Assembly (NCBI RefSeq): GCF_001667925.1
Contig: NZ_LZJR01000096.1
Span: 235,064 to 299,063, forward strand
Source: Mycobacterium sp. E2479
GTDB taxonomy: Bacteria; Actinomycetota; Actinomycetes; Mycobacteriales; Mycobacteriaceae
Direction of reading: 5' to 3'
Length of the DNA stretch: 64,000 nt
Part shown: positions 27,236 through 36,194 of the stretch, one piece after another
Layout: the number at the start of each line of letters is the position of its first letter
How positions within the stretch are numbered: the first letter of the stretch is position 1
Program-made: the position numbers and the translations under genes
The notes under the pieces: generated by a model
Database searches by the model: none
Seen by the model: only the letters and a program-made list of their open reading frames with translations
What the model was told of the DNA's origin: nothing

Positions 27236-28366
27236 ATGAAATTCGTTGACGAATTCCGCGACCCGGCCGCGGCGCGCAAGCTGCTGGCGGCCATCGAGCA
27301 TCTGGCCGGGACGGGCGGTGAAAACTTCAAGTTCATGGAGGTGTGCGGCGGGCACACGCACACCATCTACCGGCACGGCATCGAACATCTGCTGCCGGAC
27401 AGCGTCGAACTGGTGCACGGCCCGGGCTGCCCGGTCTGCGTGATCCCGATGGGACGCATCGATGACGCGATGTGGCTGGCCGGCCAACCCGACGTGATCT
27501 TCACGTGCTTCGGGGACATGATGCGCGTGCCCGGTTCGCACGGCAGCCTGCTGGACGCCAAGGCCCGCGGGGCCGACGTGCGATTCGTCTACTCGCCGCT
27601 GGACGCGTTGAAGATCGCGGTCGACCATCCCGACAAACAAGTGGTTTTCTTCGCCATCGGTTTCGAGACCACCGCGCCGTCGACAGCGGTGACGCTGGTG
27701 CGGGCGCGTGAGTTGGGCCTGCGCAATTTCAGCGTCTTCTGCAACCACGTCACGATCGTGCCGCCGATCAGGGCCATCCTGGAGTCGCCGGACCTGCGGC
27801 TGTCGGGATTCATCGGCCCCGGGCACGTGTCCACCGTGGTGGGCAACCGGCCGTACCGCTTCGTTCCCGAGGTGTATCGAAAACCGTTGGTGGTGGCGGG
27901 TTTCGAGCCGCTGGACATCCTTGCCTCGGTAGCGATGTTGCTGCGTCAGATCCGCGAGGGCCGCTGCGAAGTGGAGAACCAGTACAAGCGGGTGGTCCCC
28001 GAGCACGGTAACCCGGCGGCCCTGGCGCTGATGGGCAAGGTGTTCGCGCTGCGCCCGCACTTCGAATGGCGTGGGCTGGGATTCATCTCGCAGAGCGCGC
28101 TGCGGCTACACGACGATTTCGCCGAGTTCGATGCCGAGCTGCGGTTCGCGATGCCCGGCGTGCGAGTCGCCGACCCCAAAGCCTGCCAGTGCGGTGAGGT
28201 GCTCAAGGGTGTGCTCAAGCCTTGGGAATGCAAGGTTTTCGGCACCGCATGCACACCGGAGACCCCGATCGGGACGTGCATGGTGTCCCCGGAGGGCGCC
28301 TGTGCGGCGTACTACAACTTCGGCCGCATGCACCGGGACGCCGTCAAGCTGGTGGGGCGCACTTGA
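27236..28366 (+). CDS. hypD: hydrogenase maturation factor HypD
   Basis: [4Fe-4S] scaffold protein (376 aa) on which, with HypC, the Fe(CN)2CO moiety is assembled. The key redox Cys is in MEVCGGHTH, followed by GPGCPVCVIP. The C-terminal Fe-S ligands are in CQCGEVLKG, ECKVFGTACTPE and GTCMVSPEGACAAYY. The length is normal. The stop overlaps a TTG start candidate of the next gene as TTGA. Confidence 0.95.
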   Translation: MKFVDEFRDPAAARKLLAAIEHLAGTGGENFKFMEVCGGHTHTIYRHGIEHLLPDSVELVHGPGCPVCVIPMGRIDDAMWLAGQPDVIFTCFGDMMRVPGSHGSLLDAKARGADVRFVYSPLDALKIAVDHPDKQVVFFAIGFETTAPSTAVTLVRARELGLRNFSVFCNHVTIVPPIRAILESPDLRLSGFIGPGHVSTVVGNRPYRFVPEVYRKPLVVAGFEPLDILASVAMLLRQIREGRCEVENQYKRVVPEHGNPAALALMGKVFALRPHFEWRGLGFISQSALRLHDDFAEFDAELRFAMPGVRVADPKACQCGEVLKGVLKPWECKVFGTACTPETPIGTCMVSPEGACAAYYNFGRMHRDAVKLVGRT

Positions 28367-29109
28367 CCTGTGACAAGGGCGCAGAGATGTTCGCCCGCTA
28401 CGCATATGCGCCCAATGCGCTCGGCTATTGCGGTCCGCCGTTGGGAGCGACCTTGCGGGACGGCTCGGTCGACGAGGTGCGCCGGGCAGCGACGAGATTC
28501 TCCGGCGCGTGGCCGTATCTGCGGGTGCTGTCGAAACTGACCGGCATCGCCGACCCGCTGGACTATCGTCTGGTCGAGTCGTATTGGCTCGGCGGCGGCG
28601 CCGGCGCAGGCCTGGACCCGCAGGAATTCTTTGACGCGCTGCTCGCGATCATCGGCCCGCAGGCGGGCCACTACTGGTCGCATCTCACCACGGAGCTGGC
28701 TTGCGAGGCCGCCGGCAATCACTGCTTCCACGTGTTCGGGGTGTACCCGTGGACGCGGTTCTTAGGCGGCGGAGGCCGCAAAATTGATGTCGAGCAGCCG
28801 CTGAACGTGCTCGATAACTGCCGAATCACTTCCGGGACAGTGGTTTCCCGCGACGGCGATCGCGTCGAGGTGTTGTGCCAAAGGCTGGCGTGGGATGGTC
28901 AGGCCCTCACGCTGTCCAAGCCGTCGGCGCGCGTGCTCGAAGTGTGGACTGACGGGTACAGCGGGGTGCCCGACGTGGCTGCCGGCGACGTGGTCGCGAT
29001 GCACTGGGGCCGGTTGTGCGGCCGGCTGTCGCCGGCGCAGCTTCGTGCGCTGACCGATAGCACCAGTCGGCAGCTGCTGGTGACCGGCCAGCGACTGGCG
29101 CGCGTCTGA
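28363..29109 (+). CDS. conserved hydrogenase-cluster protein, DUF6390-like
   Basis: 248 aa, unknown function; I recall a DUF6390 family with the signature FARYAYAPNALGYCGPP seen here. It has no signal peptide and no membrane helix. Conserved-looking features include ESYWLGGG, FHVFGVYPWTRFLGGGG and a late MHWGRLCGRL. TTG 28363 overlaps the hypD stop and is my start; ATG 28387, with AAGGG upstream, is an alternative that would remove eight residues. It is the last gene of the tightly overlapped run, so it probably acts in late maturation or regulation (inference). Confidence 0.75.
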   Translation: MTCDKGAEMFARYAYAPNALGYCGPPLGATLRDGSVDEVRRAATRFSGAWPYLRVLSKLTGIADPLDYRLVESYWLGGGAGAGLDPQEFFDALLAIIGPQAGHYWSHLTTELACEAAGNHCFHVFGVYPWTRFLGGGGRKIDVEQPLNVLDNCRITSGTVVSRDGDRVEVLCQRLAWDGQALTLSKPSARVLEVWTDGYSGVPDVAAGDVVAMHWGRLCGRLSPAQLRALTDSTSRQLLVTGQRLARV

Positions 29110-29130
29110 CTTCGCCGCCAGACTGGCCCG

Positions 29131-30255
29131 GTGCCCGGTTCTCTCTGCGACGTGCTGCCCGCGGCGGCCGCCCTGCTCGAAATCGAAGGTGCCGTCGACA
29201 AGCTGGCGGTGGCGGACTGGGTTGGCGCCGACCGCATCGACCGCGTGCTGGTCGTGCTGGTGGATGGGCTGGGCTGGCACCTGCTTCCGCAGCTGGCCGG
29301 TAGCGCGCCGCTGCTGGAAGCCGTGCTGAGGGGCAGCACCGGGCGGCTGACGCGGCTGGACTGCACCTTCCCGTCGACCACGCCGACCAGCCTGGTGTCG
29401 CTGGGTACCGGCGCGCTGCCGGGCGAGCACGGCATCCTGGGCTTCACCGTCAGGGTGCCCGGCACCGACCGGGTGCTCAGCCACGTCCACTGGCGTGCCG
29501 ACCCGTCCCCCGCCGTGTGGCAGCCGGTGCCGACGTGGTTCGAACGGCTCAAAAACGCCGGCGTCAGCGCGCGCGCCGTGCTACCCGCCCTGTTCATCGG
29601 CAGCGGGCTGACCGAGGCAGCGTACCGCGGAGCCCAATTCCACCCAGCCGGCCCCACCGACAACTACGCGCGGCTGCTGTCCGACGAGCTGCGCGCGGCG
29701 CCCGGGCTGATCTACGGCTACACCGCGGAGCTCGACACCGCCGCCCACGTCTTCGGTATCGGCTCCGAGCAGTGGCATGCCGCGGCGACCAATGTCGACA
29801 CACTGCTGTCCCGCCTGCTCGACACGCTGCCCGCGAACACGGCGGTGCTGGTGACCGCCGATCACGGCGGCCTCAACGTCCCACCCGAGGCCCGCATCGA
29901 CCTCGACACCGACCCCAGGCTGGCCGAGGGCATCCGGGTGGTGGCCGGCGAGCCGCGGGTGCGGTATCTGCACACCGAGGCGGGCGCCGCACGCGACGTG
30001 CAAGCCGCGTGGGGCGAGCTGCTGGACGGCCGCGCCACCGTATACAGCCGCGAGCAGGCGACGGCGACCGGCATGTTCGGGCGGGTCACCGCGCGACACA
30101 GCCAGCGCCTCGGCGACGTGGTCGTCGTCTGTTCGGGCGACACCGCGGTGCTGGCCAGCGCGCATGAGCCGCCGGAAGCCGCTCTCCTGGTCGGCTTTCA
30201 CGGTGGTGGCACGGCGGCGGAGATGGCGATTCCGCTCATCGTTTTCCGGCCATAG
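29131..30255 (+). CDS. alkaline-phosphatase-superfamily phosphodiesterase / nucleotide pyrophosphatase
   Basis: 374 aa type I phosphodiesterase of the NPP clan. Metal sites are visible as VLVDGLGW (Asp), the probable nucleophile Thr in FPSTTPTSL, ADHGG (Asp-His) and a C-terminal GFHGGG His. The substrate could be a nucleotide sugar, phosphodiester or phosphonate. It has no signal peptide. GTG 29131, 21 bp after the DUF6390-like gene, makes readthrough from the hydrogenase operon likely, but a hydrogenase role is doubtful; it may belong to the flanking core genome. Confidence 0.82.
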   Translation: MPGSLCDVLPAAAALLEIEGAVDKLAVADWVGADRIDRVLVVLVDGLGWHLLPQLAGSAPLLEAVLRGSTGRLTRLDCTFPSTTPTSLVSLGTGALPGEHGILGFTVRVPGTDRVLSHVHWRADPSPAVWQPVPTWFERLKNAGVSARAVLPALFIGSGLTEAAYRGAQFHPAGPTDNYARLLSDELRAAPGLIYGYTAELDTAAHVFGIGSEQWHAAATNVDTLLSRLLDTLPANTAVLVTADHGGLNVPPEARIDLDTDPRLAEGIRVVAGEPRVRYLHTEAGAARDVQAAWGELLDGRATVYSREQATATGMFGRVTARHSQRLGDVVVVCSGDTAVLASAHEPPEAALLVGFHGGGTAAEMAIPLIVFRP

Positions 30256-30953
30256 CTGCGCAAACACACACCGGACTCGGATCGAGTTCACAGGTTGCTA
30301 CGACCCTTCACCGAATTTTCCCGCGGTACATTCGGTGCACTGTGGTTTTCGGGGGTGTTGGCGAAACTCGGCGATGGCAGCGGGCCATCGCGGTTGCCGC
30401 AGCTCTCGGTATTCATCGCCCTGATCACGGGCTCGGCGCTGCGGCCCGGCTTCGCGGCGGCGGCGCCACCGGAGCCGGCGGCTTGGTCGGAGGCAACGAG
30501 CGGCCCGCACCCCGGACAGATGCCCGATCTCCCCGGCTCCCTCAGCCGGCCCGCCCTGACCGTTTCGCAGCCTTCGGCACCGGCGAACCAGACCAACAAG
30601 AAGCCCTTCCGCAGCGCGTGGACGACGAAAGAACGCCCCATGACGTGGAACCGCTTGTCAGCACAATCGGTGCTGCCGCCCGCGCCATGGTCGTTCACGC
30701 CGATAGGGTTTGCCACCGGCGGCGTCCCAGCCCGCGCGCCCGCGGCCATCGCGTCCGACCGAGATATCTTGACCGAGATCTGCGTCGCCCGCCGCTGATC
30801 GTGCGCCCGGGCTGCGCGTGTCCTGCCGATGCATGGTGGGTTTCCGCGACACGTAGCCGCCCCAAGGCTGGTAACCATCGTGTCAATCTTGTGAAAGAAG
30901 ACCTTCATGTTGTCGGGCACCACTGACACCGTCGCAGGCAGCCGGAGGCTGTA
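30256..30953. other. 698-bp region without a convincing gene, upstream of PPE gene
   Basis: Several long open frames exist on both strands (such as 30295-30798 plus and 30288-31397 minus), but they have no recognisable domain, no good ribosome sites and low-complexity arginine/proline composition typical of GC-rich shadows. The last 100 bp are less GC-rich and should carry the PPE promoter. A 15-codon frame (30907-30954) ends in a TAATG overlap with the PPE start; I would not call it a gene. The rest may be decayed sequence at the island border. Confidence 0.4.
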
Positions 30954-31907
30954 ATGGATTTCGCGACGCGACCTCCGGAGATCAACTCCGGGCGGATGTA
31001 TGCCGGTCCCGGCACGGGATCGATGATGTGGGCCGCTGCCGCGTGGAAAACGTTGGCAGCGCGGCTCTTCACCGCGGCCGCCGACTACCGGGCGATGACC
31101 GCGCAGCTGGCGGCCAGCGGCGTGGGCTCGGCCCTGACGGAAGCCGCGACGCGGTATGTGGACTGGCTCGACACCGTCGCGGCCCGTAGTGAGCACGCGG
31201 CCACCCAGCTCGAGGCGGCAGCCTGCGCGCATCAGTCGGCCTTCACGGCCATGGTGGCGCCAGCGACGATCGCCGGCAACCGCACGCAACGGATGTTGTT
31301 GGTGTCGAGGAACTGTCTGGCCCAGAAGAGCGCGGCGATCGCGAACGTCGATGCCGAGTATGACGCGATGTGGGCGCAAAACGCCGCAGCCATGCACGCC
31401 TACGCCGAATCCGCCGCCGGTGCGGTCGCATTGGCTCCCTTCCCCGCTCCGGCTGGCGATTTTGATGTGACAAAACGCAATTGGACCCTCCAGTCTGCGC
31501 CGGACGTCATAACGGCCGGCTGCGAAGTGATGTCGGTGATACCAGAGGCCCTCAGACGCCTCGCGTCGTCGCTGACAACGTTGGAAGCGTCCCTATCGAC
31601 GGTCACCCCGGCGCTGTCCAAGCTGAACTCGGTGACCGCGCCGTCGGACTACGCGATCGGCCACCTCAATTCGATGAACAAAAGGGCGGCCCTGCAATTA
31701 CTGTTCCCCAAGCCGGCCGCCACCCACCGCGTGTGCGCGGGCCTGGGTCGCGCGGCGCCCGTCGGTGGGCTGTCGGTACCGCGCACCTGGGCGGCCGCCG
31801 CCCCCACGATGGACCGGCTGCGCGGGGACCGGCTCGGCGAGCCAACCCACCTGGTCGCGGTCAGCGAGCCGCCCGGCTCACATGCGGCCGACAAGTACGG
31901 CGGTTAA
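30954..31907 (+). CDS. PPE-family protein, PPE-SVP type
   Basis: 317 aa. The N-terminal PPE domain (about 1-180) starts MDFATRPPEINSGRMYAGPG, and the C-terminal signature is GGLSVPRTWAAAAP (residues about 273-286), placing it in the PPE-SVP subfamily. A strong ribosome site GGAGG precedes the ATG. No PE partner or EsxA/B-like gene is next to it, and the region after the PPE domain is short. PPE proteins are usually type VII secretion substrates; its route and function here are unknown. The TAA stop overlaps the stop of the convergent SDR gene. Confidence 0.88.
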   Translation: MDFATRPPEINSGRMYAGPGTGSMMWAAAAWKTLAARLFTAAADYRAMTAQLAASGVGSALTEAATRYVDWLDTVAARSEHAATQLEAAACAHQSAFTAMVAPATIAGNRTQRMLLVSRNCLAQKSAAIANVDAEYDAMWAQNAAAMHAYAESAAGAVALAPFPAPAGDFDVTKRNWTLQSAPDVITAGCEVMSVIPEALRRLASSLTTLEASLSTVTPALSKLNSVTAPSDYAIGHLNSMNKRAALQLLFPKPAATHRVCAGLGRAAPVGGLSVPRTWAAAAPTMDRLRGDRLGEPTHLVAVSEPPGSHAADKYGG

Positions 31908-32686
31908 AGCGGGGTGACATAGGCCGCGCTGATGCCGCCGTCGACCATGAACGTAGCAGCGGTGATGAATGACGCGTCATCGCTCGCCAAAAATGCCACC
32001 GCCGAGGCGATTTCGCTGGGGTCGGCGAAGCGGCCGACCGGGACGTGCACCAGCCGGCGAGCCGCCCGCTGGGGGTCCTTGGCGAAAAGCTCCTGCAGCA
32101 GCGGGGTGTTGACCGGACCGGGGCACAACGCGTTCACGCGGATGCCCTGCCGGGCGAACTGCACACCCAACTCACGCGACATCGCGAGTACGCCGCCCTT
32201 TGAGGCGGTGTATGAGATCTGCGACGTCGCCGACCCCAGTACGGCCACGAACGACGCCGTGTTGATGATCGAGCCTTTCCGCGCGGAAACCATGTGCCGC
32301 AACGCCGCCCGGCAGCACAGATATACCGACTTCAGGTTGACGTCTTGGACGCGTTGCCACGCCGGCAGTTCGGTGTTCTCGATGAGGTCGTCGTCGGGTG
32401 GTGAGATGCCGGCGTTGTTGAACGCGATGTCGATGCGACCGTAAGTCCGCGCCGCGGTGTCGAACAGCGCGTTGACCGCGGCCTCGTCGGACACATCGGT
32501 GGGCACGAACAAGCCGGACAGCTCGTCGGCCGCGGCGACACCCGCCTCGCCGTCGATGTCGCCGACCACGATCGCGGCACCCTCGGCATGCATCCGCCGT
32601 GCCGCGGCCAGCCCGATACCGCCGCCGGCGCCGGTGATGACGGCCACGCGGCCCGCCAATCGTTGCGTGAGATCGACCGCCACCAC
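31904..32686 (-). CDS. short-chain dehydrogenase/reductase (Rv2857c-like)
   Basis: 260-aa classical SDR oxidoreductase. The cofactor motif is TGAGGGIGLAAA with VGDID at the second beta strand, favouring NAD. NNAG, the catalytic Ser (NTAS), and YTASK (Tyr-x3-Lys) are all present. Two tandem GTG codons (32686, 32683) can start it. It is the last gene of a minus-strand block with aldC, a C26 amidotransferase and glnA4. The alcohol/ketone substrate is unknown, perhaps an amine-derived hydroxyacid. Confidence 0.9.
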   Translation of the reverse strand: MVAVDLTQRLAGRVAVITGAGGGIGLAAARRMHAEGAAIVVGDIDGEAGVAAADELSGLFVPTDVSDEAAVNALFDTAARTYGRIDIAFNNAGISPPDDDLIENTELPAWQRVQDVNLKSVYLCCRAALRHMVSARKGSIINTASFVAVLGSATSQISYTASKGGVLAMSRELGVQFARQGIRVNALCPGPVNTPLLQELFAKDPQRAARRLVHVPVGRFADPSEIASAVAFLASDDASFITAATFMVDGGISAAYVTPL

Positions 32687-34051
32687 CTACTCCTCTGCTA
32701 TCGCGATGAACACGTTCTTGGTCTCGGTGAAGTGCAGCGGCGCGTCCGGGCCCAATTCGCGGCCCAGCCCCGACTGCTTGAACCCGCCGAACGGCGTGTT
32801 GTACCGAACGGACGAGTGCGAATTCACCGATAGGTTCCCGGATTCGATCGCCCGGGAGACGCGCAGCGCACGGGACAGATCATCGGTCCAGATCGATCCG
32901 GACAGTCCGTAGCTGGTGTCGTTGGCCAAGCTGACGGCGTCGTGTTCGTCGTCGAAGGCCAACACCGTGACCACCGGGCCGAATATCTCGTCGGTGACGC
33001 TCCGGTCGGTGCGCTGCGGCGTCAGAACGGTTGGCGGGAACCAGAATCCGCGGCCGGCCGGCGCGGTGCCACGGAACGCGATGGGGGCGTCGTCAGGCAC
33101 ATACGACGCCACCTTGTCGCGATGCGCGGCCGACACCAGCGGACCCATCTCGGTGTCGCGGGATGCCGGGTCACCGACGACGACGCTGGTGACGGCCCGC
33201 TCGAGCAGCTCCATGAACCGATCATAGACACTGCGCTGCACCAGGATTCGGCTGCGAGCGCAGCAGTCCTGCCCCGCATTGTCGAACACCCCGGCCGGTG
33301 CGGTCGCGGCAGCGCGCTCGAGGTCGCAGTCGGCGAAAACGATGTTCGCGCTCTTGCCACCCAATTCCAGGGTCACCCGCTTCACCTGAGCGGCCGCACC
33401 GGCCATCACCTTCTTGCCCACGTCGGTGGACCCGGTGAACACGATCTTGGGGACGTCGGGATGGGTGACGAACCGCTCCCCGACCACCGCGCCCCGCCCC
33501 GGCAGCACCTGCAGCAGATCCGCGTCGAGTCCGGCTTGCGCCGCCAGCTCACCGAGCCGGATCGTGGTCAGCGGCGTGGCCTCCGCGGGTTTGATCAGCA
33601 CGGCGTTGCCCGCGGCCATAGCGGGTGCGAAACCCCACGATGCGATGGGCATCGGAAAGTTCCACGGGGTGATGACACCGACCACGCCCATCGGTTCGTT
33701 GAACGTAACGTCCAGGCCACCGGCCACGGGAATCTGCTTGCCGGACAGGCGTTCCGGACTTCCCGCGTAAAAGTTCAGCACGTCGCGGACGTGACCGGCT
33801 TCCCATTCGGCCGCCGCGATGGGATGCCCCGAGTTGGCGACTTCGAGTGCCGCCAGCTCGCGGAGGTGGGCGTCGACGGCGGCGGCGAAGGCCCGCAAGC
33901 CGGCGGCTCGCTCGGCGGGCGACAATCGCGCCCACCGCCGCTGCGCCGCCAGCGCCCGCCCGACCGCGTCGTCGACCGCGGCAGTGTCGGCCTGCTCGAC
34001 CGAGCCCAACACCTCCTCTGTCGCCGGGTTGATCAGCTGCACTGCGCTCAA
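32687..34051 (-). CDS. aldC: NAD(P)+-dependent aldehyde dehydrogenase
   Basis: 454-aa ALDH superfamily enzyme oxidising an aldehyde to an acid. NAD-site motif ITPWNFPMPIASWG, FTGSTDVGKKV, the general base Glu in TLELGGKSANIVF, and the catalytic Cys in GQDCCARSRI are visible. TTG 34051 is the apparent start (MSAVQLINPATEEV); GTG 34042 is possible. Its stop directly precedes the SDR start, and it follows the amidotransferase by 1 bp. In this context it likely oxidises gamma-glutamyl-aminoaldehydes like E. coli PuuC. Confidence 0.9.
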   Translation of the reverse strand: MSAVQLINPATEEVLGSVEQADTAAVDDAVGRALAAQRRWARLSPAERAAGLRAFAAAVDAHLRELAALEVANSGHPIAAAEWEAGHVRDVLNFYAGSPERLSGKQIPVAGGLDVTFNEPMGVVGVITPWNFPMPIASWGFAPAMAAGNAVLIKPAEATPLTTIRLGELAAQAGLDADLLQVLPGRGAVVGERFVTHPDVPKIVFTGSTDVGKKVMAGAAAQVKRVTLELGGKSANIVFADCDLERAAATAPAGVFDNAGQDCCARSRILVQRSVYDRFMELLERAVTSVVVGDPASRDTEMGPLVSAAHRDKVASYVPDDAPIAFRGTAPAGRGFWFPPTVLTPQRTDRSVTDEIFGPVVTVLAFDDEHDAVSLANDTSYGLSGSIWTDDLSRALRVSRAIESGNLSVNSHSSVRYNTPFGGFKQSGLGRELGPDAPLHFTETKNVFIAIAEE

Positions 34052-34052
34052 C

Positions 34053-34799
34053 TCAGCTCACGCGTCCCGCATACGACCGGGCAGCGTCCACGATCGCGGC
34101 AAACAACCGCAGGTCTTCCAGCGACTGTTCCGGATGCCATTGCACCGCAAGGACGAAACGCTCGCCGGGCAGCTCCAGTGCCTCGACGACACCGTCGGCG
34201 TCCCGCGCGCTGACCATCAGGCCCTCCCCCACGCTGTCGACGGCCTGATGGTGATAGCTCGGCGCATCGACGGATTCTCCGATCAACGCGGCCAGCCGGG
34301 TGCCCGCCACGGTGCGCACCGGCAGCCTGGTGAACACCCCATTGCCCGCGCGATGCCCACTGTGCCCGAGCACGTCGGGCAGGTGCTGGTGCAGGGTGCC
34401 GCCGAGCGCGACATTGAGCACCTGTGCGCCGCGGCAGACGCCCAGCACCGGCAGGCCACGCCGCAGCGCACCCCGCAACAGCGCGAACTCCCACGCGTCG
34501 CGGTCGGTGCGGGGCGGGTCGGTGGTGGGGTGCGGTTGCTGGCCGTAGCTGGCGGGGTCCAGGTCATACCCTCCGGTGATCACCAGCGCATGCAGGCCGT
34601 CCAGTACCGATTCGATGATCTCGGCGACCACCGGCTGCGGCGGCAGCAACACCGCAATCCCGCCGGCCCGGATGACGCCTTCGAAGTAGTCGGCCGGCAG
34701 GAATCCGGCGCGAATATCCCAGATTCCGGTCTGCACCTGCTCCAGATACGTCGTCAGGCCGACCACCGGGCGCGGCGATCTAGAGGCGTTCAAACCCAC
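34053..34799 (-). CDS. peptidase C26 / class I glutamine-amidotransferase-like hydrolase (Rv2859c-like, PuuD type)
   Basis: 248 aa. The nucleophile is in LGVCRGAQVLN, and the His-Glu pair of the triad is in QWHPEQS. TGGYDLDPASYG and SYHHQAVDSVG are typical of gamma-glutamyl-GABA hydrolase (PuuD). GTG 34799 is chosen as start (TTG 34793 possible); this overlaps glnA4 by 20 bp. A longer frame to 34877 runs inside glnA4 and has no similarity. It probably removes the glutamyl group after oxidation. Confidence 0.87.
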   Translation of the reverse strand: MGLNASRSPRPVVGLTTYLEQVQTGIWDIRAGFLPADYFEGVIRAGGIAVLLPPQPVVAEIIESVLDGLHALVITGGYDLDPASYGQQPHPTTDPPRTDRDAWEFALLRGALRRGLPVLGVCRGAQVLNVALGGTLHQHLPDVLGHSGHRAGNGVFTRLPVRTVAGTRLAALIGESVDAPSYHHQAVDSVGEGLMVSARDADGVVEALELPGERFVLAVQWHPEQSLEDLRLFAAIVDAARSYAGRVS

Positions 34800-36174
34800 G
34801 CATCCTCTCCCAATCGGTAACCACCGCGTTGAACGCCGCCAACTCCACTCGGGCGTTGTTGAGGTAGTGGGCGACAACGTCGTCGCCGAACACGTCTCGA
34901 GCCAGCGTCGAGTGCTCGAACACCGAGGCCGCCTCGGCGAGCGTGGCGGGCAGCCGCTCGACGCCCGGGGTTTGGTAGGCGTTTCCCGCGCAGGGATCCG
35001 GCAGCTCCAGACCCCGTTCGATACCGTACAGCCCGCCGGCGACGATCGCCGCCACTGCCAGATACGGGTTGACGTCGCCGCCCGGCACCCGGCACTCGAG
35101 CCTGGTGTTGGGCCCGTGACCGACCACCCGCAGCGCGCAGGTGCGATTGTCCAGTCCCCACGCCAGCGCGGTGGGCGCGAAGCTGCCCTCGGCGAATCGC
35201 TTGTAGGAGTTGATGTTCGGCGCGTAGAACAGGGTTAGGTCGCTCAAGGTGGCCAGCAGGCCGGCCAGAAACCCACAGAACGCCGATGACATGCCGTGCG
35301 GCCGGCTGGGACCGGCGAACACCGCGCCGCCCTGCGGATCGCGCAGCGATAGATGAATGTGACAGCTGTTCCCCTCTCGCTCATCGTATTTGGCCATGAA
35401 CGTCAGGCTCTTGCCGTGCTGGTCGGCGATCTCCTTGGCACCGTTCTTATAGATGACGTGGTTGTCACAGGTGACCAAAGCGTCGGCGTACCGGAAACCG
35501 ATTTCCTGCTGCCCCTTATTGCATTCGCCCTTGACGGCCTCGAATTGCAGACCGGCGCCGATCATTCCCTGGCGGATGGCGCGCAAGAGCGGCTCCATGC
35601 GCGACGAGGCCGAGATCGCGTAGTCGATGTTGTAGTCGCTGGCCGGGGTCAACCCCCGGTATCCGTTGGCCCATGCTTGCCGGTAGGGCTCGTCGAACAC
35701 GATGAATTCGAGCTCGGTGGCGACGTCGGCGGCCAGGCCGCGTTCGGCCAGCCGGCCAAGCTGGCGTCGCAAAATCGCCCGCGGCGACACGGTCACGGGG
35801 CTGCCGTCGGGCCAGCCCACGTCGGCGATCACCAACGCCGTCCCTGGCAGCCATGGGATGCGCCGCAGGGTGGACAGGTCGGGCGTCATCACCGTATCGC
35901 CGTAACCGGTGTCCCAACTCGAGATCGCATAACCGCCGACGGTGTTCATGTCGACGTCGACGGCGAGCAGGTAGCCGCAACACTCGGCGCCGTGTGCGGC
36001 CACGTCGTCGACGAACCGCCGCGCGTCGATCCGCTTCCCGACCAGCCGGCCTTGCATGTCGGCGAACGCCACGATGACCGTGTCCACCTCGCCGGTGCCG
36101 GCCAGTCGTTCGAGCGCGGTCAATGACAACATCGCGGCATTCGGTTCGGTCACAGCACTTTCTTCACTGGCCAT
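34780..36174 (-). CDS. glnA4: glutamine-synthetase-like ligase GlnA4 (gamma-glutamyl amine synthetase type)
   Basis: 464 aa of the glutamine synthetase superfamily, likely ligating glutamate to an amine rather than to ammonia. The N-terminal beta-grasp region contains ADMQGRLVGKR, and the catalytic domain has NSCHIHLSLRD and the C-terminal FAPTALAWGLDNRTCALRV. The downstream genes encode a gamma-glutamyl hydrolase and two oxidoreductases, the same set as the E. coli puu pathway, so a gamma-glutamyl polyamine or ethanolamine route is the best guess. ATG 36174 is the start. Confidence 0.92.
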   Translation of the reverse strand: MASEESAVTEPNAAMLSLTALERLAGTGEVDTVIVAFADMQGRLVGKRIDARRFVDDVAAHGAECCGYLLAVDVDMNTVGGYAISSWDTGYGDTVMTPDLSTLRRIPWLPGTALVIADVGWPDGSPVTVSPRAILRRQLGRLAERGLAADVATELEFIVFDEPYRQAWANGYRGLTPASDYNIDYAISASSRMEPLLRAIRQGMIGAGLQFEAVKGECNKGQQEIGFRYADALVTCDNHVIYKNGAKEIADQHGKSLTFMAKYDEREGNSCHIHLSLRDPQGGAVFAGPSRPHGMSSAFCGFLAGLLATLSDLTLFYAPNINSYKRFAEGSFAPTALAWGLDNRTCALRVVGHGPNTRLECRVPGGDVNPYLAVAAIVAGGLYGIERGLELPDPCAGNAYQTPGVERLPATLAEAASVFEHSTLARDVFGDDVVAHYLNNARVELAAFNAVVTDWERMRGFERL

Positions 36175-36194
36175 GACCGTCAGTCAACCAGGCG

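Noticed and set aside
30295..30798. 167-aa plus-strand frame in the border region before the PPE gene
   Set aside because: It has a weakly hydrophobic start but no ribosome site or family similarity; treated as non-coding pending a database search.
32942..34213. 423-aa plus-strand frame opposite aldC
   Set aside because: Antisense shadow; aldC catalytic residues are all present on the minus strand.
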